Of a DNA stretch of 64,000 nucleotides, positions 21,972 to 33,530 are shown in pieces; within the stretch, counting starts at the first letter, position 1, and each line of letters opens with the position of its first letter. The notes beneath the pieces are model-generated. The model did not search any database. It saw only the letters and a program-made list of their open reading frames with translations, and was not told the origin of the DNA. Position numbers and translations under genes: made by a program. The stretch is from positions 12,108,744 through 12,172,743 of the forward strand of contig NC_060248.1 of NCBI RefSeq assembly GCF_921293095.1, given 5' to 3'. Source of the DNA: Ischnura elegans. Lineage: Eukaryota; Arthropoda; Insecta; Odonata; Coenagrionidae.

Positions 21972-23240
21972 TTTTTAAGGCGGTACTTATACCTAAAATG
22001 TTATAAATAAAATATTTTGCTCAACTAAATCCAAATATTTTTCGCCAATTCGGTCGCTGCGGCGGCATTGTATGTGCCCAGTGGACTTTTTCATTAGCCG
22101 CAACAAACTAATGACTTTAGTCACCAATATTCCGAACACGAAAACCGTAACTAAATAACAGTATGAAAATAGATTGGCGACAAATAAAAGAACAATATCA
22201 CGCGATGAATGAGCCAAGAGGTCTCATTGATGCCATATCCTCAGGAGCAATTTCCAATTCCCTAAGGCGCTCCCAGTCGGCGGGAGAGGCAACTGCGTGA
22301 CGTTCAATCTGGTGGAAGGGATGCTGAACCCCTAGGGTGGACCTCATTCACAATTTCAAAACACTCTCACGGTCTCCATCAACTCCGTCCTCCCAAGCAC
22401 ACCCCCTCAGCAAACGGAACCCACGGTCCTCCGCGTCCTTAACCCTATTCCGAGAAGGATCACGGCAGTGGTCCCATGGCGACCCCTGAGGAACCCTCTC
22501 TCACAACTCCCACGCACCAATGCGTTTAACAAACAGGTCTCGCTTCCCTCATACACTGTCCATCTTCACCCTGGCCTTGTCCTGGCTCCCACCAACGTTT
22601 TCACTGTTATCCTTCCCTCGCAAGAAGGGGCCGTTATTCTAGCAAATTGTCTTGGTGTTATGTAGCATATAATAACCAGAATTATTAATTATACGAGCGT
22701 TCTGCGCCCGCTCCCAGCGGGCTTCCCCCGCTCTTTTCAATGCAGGTCCTTAGAGGGATAGGTGCGTTTCTAATTTTAAAATGTAGAAAAAAAGGCGGGG
22801 TCTTATGTTAAAATTTAATTGGAATGTTCATGTACATATTGAGGTCAGAGGACCTCTTAAAACACAACATTGGAAGTAATTACACTATCCTCTGTTAAAC
22901 GCACATGATGACTCATACTTACGTATCAACAGGAGACTTGAATGTGGAATGAGCCGCATTTTGATAAAGTTATTTAAAGAATGCGAGATATTGTTGCAAA
23001 TGAACAAATGTATCAGTTTTTGCGCCGTTAACGTCAGGAATATTTACCGGTTTTTGTTTTTTTTATTTAAAAGCCAATTTTAGGAAACAATAGCTATATT
23101 TAGGAAATAAGATATGCCGTCGCATGTTTTATGATAAATTCTGTGCATTTTGGTACCTCATTTGTAGAGTTTGGTTGCGTATAAGTTGAGAAAAAGGTAT
23201 CTATACAGTAGAAAAAATATAGAAGATAATAGATACTTCA

Positions 23241-23400
23241 AAGGATGAAGTTCGCCACGAAAAAATATTTGACTTACCAATCCCGGCTAAGTCAAATATT
23301 GTTTCATGGCGAACTTCATCCTTTGGTGTATTTAACTTTGCACCCGTCCGCGTGACTGCGTACAAAGTCACTTGTTCCTGCACTGCTTTGGAATTATATA
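23241..23400 (-). mobile_element. Short copy of the tRNA-type palindromic element, tRNA core deleted
   Basis: Read on the minus strand it has the same head as 6628-6685 (GGAACAAGTGACTTTGTACG), then TAAATACACCAAAGGATGAA, an arm of about 40 bp, a few bases of the old T arm (CCGGGATTGG), and the inverted arm back to CATCCTTT. The tRNA cloverleaf and most of the arms are missing. ATACTTCA occurs at 23233-23240 and 23401-23408, reading as a TSD of 8-9 bp. It sits only a few bases beyond the right arm of the 3.1-kb structure. Confidence 0.75.
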
Positions 23401-23530
23401 ATACTTCAATCGCAGCTCATTCGGCACCTCAAACGTGAATTGGATTTCAAAATATTTCGATAGTTTTCATTCATATAACAGCATACGGCAAAACTTCATG
23501 GGAATTTCAAACCTCTATGGGATGAAAGAC

Positions 23531-23602
23531 AGTTGTAAATTTCCACACAGCTTTAGCATTGACCGACGTGGTTTCGACACAATGTGTCATTATGAAGGTA
23601 CA
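23531..23602 (+). repeat. Single-arm fragment of a palindromic element
   Basis: TTTCCACACAG...ACCGACGTGGTTTCGACAC follows the left arm at 21613-21660 (TTCCACACAATTTT...ACCGACCCGGTTTCGACAC). No inverted partner was seen within the next few hundred bases. Confidence 0.5.
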
Positions 23603-26600
23603 AGTAGCCTCTTTTGAACCTTTGATTATATCGCTGCAAGAAGGAGGAGATGGAAAAAATGAAGAAAATTGGTTTAGTTGAAGACAACATATATTGTAAT
23701 TAACAATATACTGGTACAACGGCCTCAGTGAAAAACTTATTGGTCAATAGATATATTTTAGTTCATCGTATCTCCCGCGTTTTGGATATTGCCAAATCTG
23801 ATCAAAAAACATTTTTACAAAAATGCGTTCATGGATGGTAAAATGCGTGACAGGAATAATTATAACAAAGAATCCATGCGTATATTTAGTTCCGGAAAAA
23901 AATATTCTGTAATTTAAACCATGAACTCTTTAATGACCGCAAATTTCTAAGTAATTCCTCCTCGCAGGGTTTTGTAACGAACAATTTTCTGAACGAACAG
24001 GCTGTCAGAGATGCTGCTTCGGTTTTTTTCAATAGATCAATCACTTACGTATATACTTATCTATTCTACAAGTGCATTTATTATGATGTGTATGCATCTA
24101 TTCATGGGTAAAGTTCAAAGTGGTGTCCGTTATAGATTTGAAGAGATGCAGTGAAGAAACTTGCGTGGGACAGAGGAGTTTAAAGTCGCAGACTTACTTA
24201 TTGCGAAACTGTAAGAGACACAGCTTAATATTTTTCTTCTTAGGTTCGTAGACTCCCGCTTGTCATTTTACGGACGTTATAGTGCTCATTAAATGCAATA
24301 TTGTCATTGCATATTTCAAAATTTATGAAAATAATTATCTCCAAAAAATAGCTGTTTTTTTGTGCTCAGAAATCCAAAAAAATAAGAGTTGAACCACATG
24401 TCTTCACTAAATATTTTAATATTAAACTTTAATTAATTCAAATTTTGAAAAAATATTTTTTTCAATGGAAAGTGAACTTTTTTTGACGTTTTCGAAGGCC
24501 CATCTAAAATAAACGTTTTTTCCATCGCTACATCAGAGAAAGGTTCTCACGCGGAGCCTTATTCACCTTTTTTTTACATAATATAAAAAAAAGCACAAGG
24601 GAAAGGAAAATATGCACCGCATTGTGCTGCAAGTATCGCCATATTCCATTTAAGCTTCCTTCAGGCATGGACCCAAAGTTTTCTCTTCTCACATTGTACT
24701 ATTTTTGCCAAAACACCGAAGTCCAATCTCTTCGCCTCTTTGTACAGTTCGCACGTATAGCTGTCACCTCTTTTCGCTGTTTTCTTGTCCACGCTTTCCG
24801 CCTTCCTCCCAGTTAAAGTTATCCTCACAAACCATCTTCCCCACTCCGGCAACATTATAATGATACTCGTTTTATATTCCTATCCAACTAGTCAGACCTA
24901 ACACTTCCTTATTTACTCCGTTATTATTTTCACACCTGTCTGCACTCGTTTCACTCAAACGGAAAACCCATGAAAGCCGGACAGAGATAAAACATAGAGC
25001 GGAATACTGCACTCTTACGTATGTGCATCGTGAATAGAAATACGTGTAAATCTCATATGCGATAAATGCGATGTTGATGCGATACACGTGAATTAATGCG
25101 ACATTAGGAGCGATGACAGAACTTTTATGGTATTTAAATCGCAACTTTGCGATTTAGATGGCAAAATTCGTAAATTTAGTGCCCGAGCCTGCCCCACGCC
25201 GCGCCACTGGACGTTGGACCTACCGCTTCATAGTTGTATTTTCATCGGCAGCCACTAGAGAAGTTGAGAGAGAACCCTGGTAGGTTCTGCGATGTAAAGC
25301 AGATATTTATTGCCATCTTCTAAGGAAAAAAATAGCTTGGTAATGCTGCATACCACACAATCTGGACACCAGTTAGCATCGTAGATACGGAGAGGTTTTT
25401 CAGCCAGTATTATCTAATTGTGACTGAAAGACATAACCGGTTGAAGGAAGAAAGTGTTGAAACTTGTTCAATGTTGATATTCAACTAAAGTAAATGGTAT
25501 TCAGGCTACTAATATCATTTTTAATTATTAACTTCATGCCTTATATCTTAATTTATTACTTTCATACCCCATAATTTTTTAAACTAATCCGCATTTTTTT
25601 CAAATAAATGTTTCATCACACTTTGCCGTCAACGTCTAGTGCTACATTATGGGAATAAAGAAAAAAATAGTTGCTACAAAATGGTACACTGTAATTAAGA
25701 GTGCTATAAAATTAAAATGAAAGTGCTATTTTCACGTATCTCAAATCAAAAATGATACTCGTTAAATCGATTACTTGCCATATACACATTCGTTAAGGAG
25801 CACCTATCCTCTACCACTCCATCTTTTAATATAGTTTCGTTTAATGTAACATGTTCTATCGTTTTTAATTACCCGCGAGTCCGAATACGAGTTTAAAATG
25901 AAAGGAAAAACTTCGCCTACGGGCCCTAAAGAAAACACTTGAACGGCCAAATGTTTGCGTGAACGTGAGTCTTTTCAGTGTATCCCATCCGGATAGGCCG
26001 AAATACTTTCTAACCATAAAGGCTCCCACTTCAAACTTGGCACCAATACCAATTGGACTTAAGTGCTTTTTACCCGTTTAATAAATACATTCTAAATTAC
26101 ATTTTGTACTAGGTATACCATCGTACGACGGGAAAAATTCGGAATTTTCTTAAATCTTCACATAATTGACCCGTAAAATGTAGGTAGGCGGTTATAACCT
26201 ATAGAAATTTTTTACCTGCTTGACCCGAGTGCAAACCCAAAAAAAATTAATCATTATTTGTCACTAAAAAGCACCATCTTTGAATACATGCTGTGCGCAT
26301 TAATTAATGCTCCTTAACTTCCAAATAATTACTCCTATTTTATGCCGTTGTATCGTGCAATGAGGGATGGTATTGTCAATTTTTAATATGGCTACTCCAC
26401 ACGACCATTACGACACTGCAGGTCGCTTTTCTTCTTGTCACTTCCGTAGATCATTAATCTCAGTCAGCTCTCTCCGCCTTGAGGACATGGACCTTTTCTC
26501 ATCGCAATACCACTGGAATCACGCCGCTCAGGAGTTCGGACTGCGAGTGAAATATGAAAACGCCCCTTTTCTCAAATTCTGCGACTAGGAGCGCGGAGTG

Positions 26601-27059
26601 GGAGAGCTCTTCGGCGCTGGAAAGCACTCGAGGGGGCGAAAGAAAAGTTGGGCTGACGAGCAGGGAAAGAGTGTGTCTGGTCAAGGGGTTCGCCTCGTGA
26701 TGGGAAATGCGCCTCACGGCCAACTCTTTGATTCCCATCCCAGCCGCAGTGCGTCGCCACCGTCAGCGTAGATTATTCCCACAGCAACCCAATCGAGTAC
26801 AACTATTGGAAGCGAAGGCAAAGTAAATAATTGCAACATGAAAACACCACGTTAGATTAATCACCCTTACATATTTCGTATAATATTTTAATGAAAATGT
26901 TTGGGCGTATTTCTGAAGATGGGGATGGATGAAGATTTCTGATGATTTTTTTAAATAATAAATATCCTATCAAAAAAAAATAACAAATATAAAAATAGCT
27001 AATTTTTTTCTTCTTATCTTGACCTCATTAATTAATGGTAAAATAATTCTTGGATTATA
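23603..27059. other. Non-coding stretch with a GC-richer patch at 26440-26780
   Basis: No gene recognised. About 26440-26780 is CpG-richer and lies in a mix of short chance frames on both strands (62-79 codons); there is no repeated motif or known domain. The rest is AT-rich. Confidence 0.45.
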
Positions 27060-27090
27060 GGTCAAATGTATATGATGCAAGACAGTTGTT

Positions 27091-27128
27091 AGCCAACGTT
27101 TCAGTTTATTTAAGACTATCATTAGGGC
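27091..27128 (-). repeat. Isolated Penelope-like core motif
   Basis: The minus strand reads CCCTAATGATAGTC...CTGAAACGTTGGC, parallel to the cores at 14.6 and 15.1 kb (CTGATGATGG...GAAAC...CGTTGG), with CTGATGA changed to CTAATGA. Fragment only. Confidence 0.4.
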
Positions 27129-27149
27129 TATGAATGAAAACATGAGAAC

Positions 27150-30100
27150 AATATAAAATACAATGATATACAATATTTTTACATAAGTAAATGTTACGAT
27201 AGAGATTTTTTACAATAATATAATTTTTTTTAATATATAAGACAGAATACACTAAACATTTTGACATACCTTAGCTTTGCACAATTTAATTGATATTACG
27301 TTACTATGCTATAAATAATAATAATAATCATAAAGAAAAAAGTATAAAATAACATTAATAATTCTCCTAAGAAGTTATAAGAATAATTATGTAGTTCCTT
27401 GCCATGGCACCTAAAGCTAGTATAAAAGTATTGAATCGAAGATACTTGGATTGCGTGCATTCTACGAAAATGTACCTTTCATCGATGGAACTAAAAACCG
27501 CCGATTGAGATGGCTTTTCATTCGAATTTAAAGGGTTCATTTCGAAGCAGTAATATAATCAACCTGATTTAATCGATACTTTCCCGTTGAAGAATGAATC
27601 AAAAGGATTATTAAATCAGGGGTTCGCCTTTTAGAGCTTCCCTCACAAACGCCTCATATTGAATATTTTTGGAATATAAAGGAGGAAAGAACACCTCTGT
27701 CGATAAATCTGATATCAATTTACTCTGAGAAGAGAAATTGGGAACTGGAGAAAAAAATTGAATATCTTAAGGCCTAATCAGTTTAGTTTAAAACATTTAA
27801 CCAAGAAGACTGCGAATGTAGCGGAAGTGGTGAAAGAAAGAAGGGATGTGGATAAATCAAATTCAATACCGGAGACTTTTATATCGCCCAAACTTTCAAT
27901 TCTAACCGTCACCAATTACGTAGCATGTGATCCAAAGTCACCGTCATATTCATTCTAATTCCATGGAAGAAGATGCACGCAAAAATAATAAAAACGTAAT
28001 AATAAATATCCTATCAAAAAATTTTGATGTTACAAGTCATGGCCGAGGTGAAACTGAATAGCACCTGAATAAAAAGTAGTAAGTAGAGAATAGAGCCCGT
28101 AGAATTACGAAAGTTAAAAATAAAAATTATTTCCTGAGCACAAAAATTTAATGATGTAATAATACTTTCAGCAAACATATCGAGAAATGCTTCTGCAAAA
28201 GCTTTTCGATTCCGCTGGTAGCAAAAAAACCTACAGTTTTAGAACTAGTCATTATGAAAATATTAATTAAGTATCAATCGAAGTAGCATACTTCCAGGGA
28301 TTGAACTAATATTTTTTTCAGAAAGAGAAAATGGAATTTCACTCAACGGACAATCTTTTTTCCTTTTTTTCCCAGGAAAAAGTTTGCCTGGGAGAAGTTT
28401 CTAAAGATGGCGAAAGAATTTCACTATGAGCTCAAAACTGCTTCAGTGCGAGAAAAGACCGAATATTTATCGGGTTATCCAATGCTCCTCTTTGAAAATG
28501 TGAGCAAAGAAGTTGGCCTGGCTTCTTGCTGAGATTTACTCCTCGCTTGCTTTTTTTTTCATTCCCATTCAACGATTAATTAGCCATGAACGCTTCATTC
28601 GGCCATTTTCCGGCATTTTAAAGTGTTTATAATTACTGTGAAAGACTAGGTACCTCACTATAGCCTGTTTCTTGATTTAGAAAAAAAAGTGTGAAGCCAA
28701 GTAAAGAAGGGGCTATCAGCAGAAAAGCAAACGGGAAATTTTGATTTTAGTCATATTTACTAACAGACACTAAAAGAATGCATCTCAGTTTCAACAAGAT
28801 GTTAATCAGGTATTTATAGCAACAGTATAAGATATTTGAAAGGTATTATCGTGAATAGTAAGGATAATAATTCAGCATATCGCTGCTCTAATGAATACGA
28901 TTTGTATCAATACGGTTTAAAAGCGTCAAAACTGATGTGTTCAATTTCATTGTAAAATAAAATTTTCTATTGTGCTGAAAATTATAACCTCTTCGCAATA
29001 CTCATAAAGATTATTGAATTCAATTTAGAGACGTAAACATACATTCTTAAATTCTAGTTTCTATTTTTACCTAGTCAGATATATTTTAAATACAAATATC
29101 AACACTTTTCGCTCCTTGATTCTCACCTTAAAAGCAATAACAGAACGAATGAGAACAGTAGAAGAAGTGGGAGGTTTAAGAAGAGAGCAAATTTTGTACA
29201 TTTTGTCCTCCAACAATATCTGAAATCTGGCGCTCTTCATGACAAAGAATAGTGAAGTTGGATAATTACTTCCTCCAATACGTTTCATAACATTTTTGGA
29301 TTACTTTAAGTAACGCTCGTTAGATTAAGTTAGTTTAGTAGGGTCACATAAAAACTGAGTAGCTGCGATATAGATGCTTGTTTTTATCTTTTAAACTATC
29401 AATTTCATTTCCCTATTCATTCTCAAACTTAAAGGACATAGCATTGGCAGCAAAATGTTTTTCGGATAATTTTTTAATGGTTCTTTAAGAGCAATAAAAA
29501 AACTTATTCAGAGAGATTTTACCCCTTACTGTACGCTAAAATTCGTCTGCAGGTCTAAGGGAGTTATTTAACGTTATTTAGTCTAAGGGAAGAATTATGT
29601 TATCTCACTTACAGATATAACGCACACTTCTGCGAGGAAAAGCAATTCTGTAATGTAATTTGAGAATATGTGAAGGCAAAAGCAATTCATAGCCCAAAGT
29701 GACTTATTGCTAGCATATGGTGTATTTACTCCAACTTTAAAATTAATTCTCCGTTAAATGAGCAAAGTTGTCCTTTTATTTTGCTTCATGACAATAGTCG
29801 AAAATTAACGGTAAAGGTACTATTTTTTCTCATTTTCAAATGAAGTTTTAACCTTTCCAGATAAATGAAATGAAAAAGGAAAAGAAAGAAGAGTTACCAG
29901 AATACAGCATTGATTCTAATATAGGGCAGCGTGAGAAAAGAAATGAGCTACATTCACACCAAGCTCAACTCAACTGCAAATAAGAAAATAAAATTAATAA
30001 TTTTGAGGCTTAACTGTAAAAAGAAACATTAAAAAGGCCTTTAAAAAGTGAAGTCAATTATAAAGGGTAAATTGGTAGCAATAGCATTGGGAATATTTCA

Positions 30101-33019
30101 GGAGCACATACACAGCAAAACATAAAGAAAGTATTCAATATTTTTGAAGCACTATACCCACCTTAATATAGATTTTATATTCTCAGAGTTTTACAGTCGA
30201 ACTTAACGAAGAACACCTAACTGCTTAAAATTGTCCCTCTACAGATTCCCAATCAATAGCGCCACATGATTGCTGATACTGAAGCAATGTGTAATATAGA
30301 GAATTATTGAATTATTTGACGAAATATTCTGGCGTGATTAGACTTCCACCCAGTAGAAATTCATATATCATTACTCTTACTTACTTCCCACTCAGTTTAA
30401 ATATGTATCCTAATAATATCAAATACCCTCATACAAATTTTCAAGTAATTCAAAGTATACACCTACTACACGTATGAAAATTTCAAATTATGATTTCTTA
30501 TGTAGAATTATTACTTAATACTCTATTATTTCTTAATTTTTTCAAGAAGAATCTACTTCCATATTAGGATTGGCATCTTTTTTAAACGGACGAGTAGCAA
30601 TTTAATCATTATTTTACATTTTCCCCCCAAAAAAGCCTATATCACCAATCAACAATGTGGTAAAAAAAATCGGAAAGCTTGATATCTGATACAATTCTTC
30701 AAAATTTATGGATGTACATTTATTTAATTTCTTTAAACAGCAGTTATTAGACATTCAATATAAATTAAACCGTTCAGTTAAGGGAAAAAATATAGCATGG
30801 TAATTAGGCCTTAAAAGCAATAAACAAGATTCTAAAAGGAAGAGGATAGTGGCAACGAGTGAAAGATATCCACAATACGTCGGAAACCCGAAGCGTGTTG
30901 TTGGGGTGTTTAGTAAGAAGCATGCAGTGTTATGTACGCAGAAACTGAAGCACGGTTTCTTGAGGAGGTACTATCGAGTTTGGAAAGGCATCAGACAAGA
31001 AGTTGAACGGTGCGCAGTTGACAGGTTTCTCTACACCGATATCTGACCATCCGATACCCTACTAAAAGTCATCATCTTCGGTGTATTGACCTCAGTACCG
31101 GCTGTATAATGCTGAAGAACTCCTTTCCTACTTCATACGTCAGACAAAAAATTATCAAAAAAAAACCAAATCATAATGGAATTTGCTAAATCTATTTACT
31201 CCTATTGCATCGACCTAAAATACAATTATCAATAAAGCATAACAGGATAAAAAGGTTTGTAAAAAATACAGAGCTGTTCCAACTGAGGTATATAATTATC
31301 AAAAAAGAACGAAATTACAATGGAATTTGCTAAATTTATTTACTCCTAATTCATTTACCAAAAATAAAACCATCAAATGATAATATAGTTCGTTAAATAT
31401 TCTGATCTATTCTAACTTACACATCAAATTTCCAACTATCACATTTCCTGCCTCAATGCGTTCGAGGAGGGGATTGGGGAAAATAGCCGTGTGGTACAGG
31501 GAGCATGTTGGTCACACCATGATTGTACGGAGATGAAGAAATCATAGATACAAGCACGAGGCATTTTCGGATTCAGCGCTTGCGAAAAAATTTGAAGATC
31601 GCCTATTAGGATTCAAAGTTTTACTTCAAATCAATTAAACACTAGCGCATAAGAAAGAATAATGTAATTTTAAAAATACACTCATATGTATTTCATTCGT
31701 TTTCTTTTTACATTCCCCAAGAACATGTTGAAATTTTGGCAATTGGGGAAAAAGGATTCATGCTCATTTCAGATTTCGACAGCTTTGCAGGTACCTTAAG
31801 CGCTTTTTTTTGAATCAACATAGCTAGCCGAATGTATGACACGAAGTGGTGAGGAAACTGAGGAGTTTTTTTTTAGGCAGTTGCATATAAAAGCTACAAA
31901 CCGCAAATGAGAGGTCTTAAAGACGGTTTTCTCTCCACCTCGTTACATTCTTGATTGTCAGCCTCGGGGAAGCAATAACTCACTCTCACGTTCAATCTGT
32001 TCTGCCACTCATATTACTCCCTCGCCCTTCGAACTTCCCTTTCCATCTTACCTTCGGCCCCAGAAAAAGAATACCCTTCCCCAAAACCCCTGGTTAGGTT
32101 TCTTTGCTCTTGGCTCCCATCCCCCTTTCAGCTCGGCTACCCTCTAGACGTTCACTCCTATTCACCCCATCCCTCCACCTCCCCCTCTTCCCAACACTTC
32201 ATAATGGATCCCAGAGAAGAAAAACTCGATTTTTTCTATACACTTGGCGAAAGAAGCTACTCAGCCTTCCAATTAATGTACTTTTCTCTCAGTGACTTTC
32301 GTTATCCCTCTCTCTCTGTCGCGTTCTCACTTAGTGTTGCTTAGTTACCTTCACTTTCTAGAACTAGCACCCTATCTTATTGTACTCTTCCCCTAGCGAT
32401 TTTATAGCTGCAATGCAGGCCTGAGAAACACTGCCCTCAAATATGTGATAAGAATACCTGACGTGTAGTACTGTTTGCATGAATCTCAACTCAAAATTCA
32501 AAAGGGGTTTAAAAAAAATTATTTCAAGAGAAATGAAAATATGTATAAAATATTTATCGGAGAATAAATTTCGGAAGACATAAAAAGACGTGACACAACC
32601 TTAGTCGTGGAAATTCTACCATGACTCTTCCCGCCCATGCATGCATGTATGAAAAACTGGATGTTCAAAGCCACGTCACACCACAGCTTGAACTTACGAC
32701 CAAAAAATTAGAAATTAGAATTGAAAAAATAGTATGAATCATCAGTAAGCCCTTTCAAAAGACAGGATTTAAAAAAACATGCTTTATAAGGTTTCCTACC
32801 AATTTTTTTCCCTATCATTCTTAGCCGCTAACGGAGAATACATTCCATTTCCTCGACAGAATTCACATTCGTCCCATGCGATGCTGCGACAGAGTCACAT
32901 TTCACAACGGGTAAATTCAGTTTAGCAACGTCTTCTAGCCACAATGAACCACCATAATACTAGATAGCATTACCAACCATAAAACTAAAAGAGCTCTGTC
33001 GTGATTAATAATAATTATT
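27150..33019. other. Long AT-rich non-coding stretch
   Basis: No gene, transposon end or inverted repeat identified. Reading frames are all under 75 codons. A pyrimidine-rich tract lies at about 31930-32340. The 65-codon frame at 30849-31046 is the most protein-like in composition but matches nothing I know and lacks splice context. Confidence 0.45.
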
Positions 33020-33530
33020 ATTATAGTATTCTACCGATTAAGGTAGGTTTCCATGGAGTACTAAAGAAGTGATCTAGGAGCCTCCCTTTCCTTCCAGCAC
33101 TGCCTTCTTTAACTCACAGTAAGGCCTACTTCTTTCAATCTATCTAAAAATCCTATTCTTCTCCTTCCCCTCCCTCGTTTCCCTAACATTCTACCCTCTA
33201 ACACCATTTTCAACATCCCCTCATCGCTAAGCACTAACTCCATCCATACCTTCTGTCTCCTCCGTATCTCATCTAAAAGCTGCCTCTCCTCGCCAACCAT
33301 ATCCAGCACTTCGTCATTCCTTTTCCTCTCCGTCCATTTCACCCTCTCCATTCTTCTCCATACCCACATCTCGAACGCCTCCAATCTTTTCTCTCGTCTT
33401 CTTTCCTCAGTGTCCACGTTTCCGCACCGTAGAGCGCTACACTCCAGATCAAACTCTTCACTAACCTTTTCTTTAAACTCTTATATAAAGATCCTCTCAG
33501 AAGCTCCTTCCTGTTCATGAACGGATTAAT
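33020..33530 (-). pseudogene. LINE relic: best-preserved C-terminal end of the endonuclease/RT polyprotein
   Basis: Minus strand from about 33525 reads MNRKELLRGSLYKSLKKRLV, then SLIWSVALYGAETWTLRKED, shifts frame by one base near 33390 (an extra A in the AGAAAAGA run fits) and continues LEAFEMWVWRRMERVKWTER, EVLDMVGEE, MLKMVLEG and GKRGRGRRR before a stop near 33109. This is the thumb-plus-C-terminal part of the arthropod endonuclease/RT non-LTR group often annotated as craniofacial-development-protein-2-like. The 3' UTR continues to about 33020 (ACCGATTAAGGTAGGTTTCC). Further copies lie at 4.6, 5.2 and 48.6 kb. Confidence 0.85.

Larger units (their letters stand above)
20112..23225. mobile_element. 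3.1-kb structure with about 530-bp terminal inverted arms
   Basis: The left arm (20112-20645) and right arm (22692-23225) are inverted copies, roughly nine-tenths identical by eye. Shared landmarks include GTATAGATACCTTTTTCTCA near the outer edges and GCATTGAAAAGAGCGGGGGA, AGCCCGCTGGGAGCGGGCGC near the inner edges. The 2-kb centre has no intact gene: it holds a LINE relic (20943-21251), a palindromic element (21597-21751) and a 56-bp tandem pair (21860-21971). No convincing TSD. It could be a long-TIR DNA element, or two inverted insertions of one repeat. Confidence 0.7.

Noticed and set aside
30849..31046. 65-codon frame with mixed composition
   Set aside because: Unrecognised, no acceptor or donor sites, flanked by AT-rich DNA.
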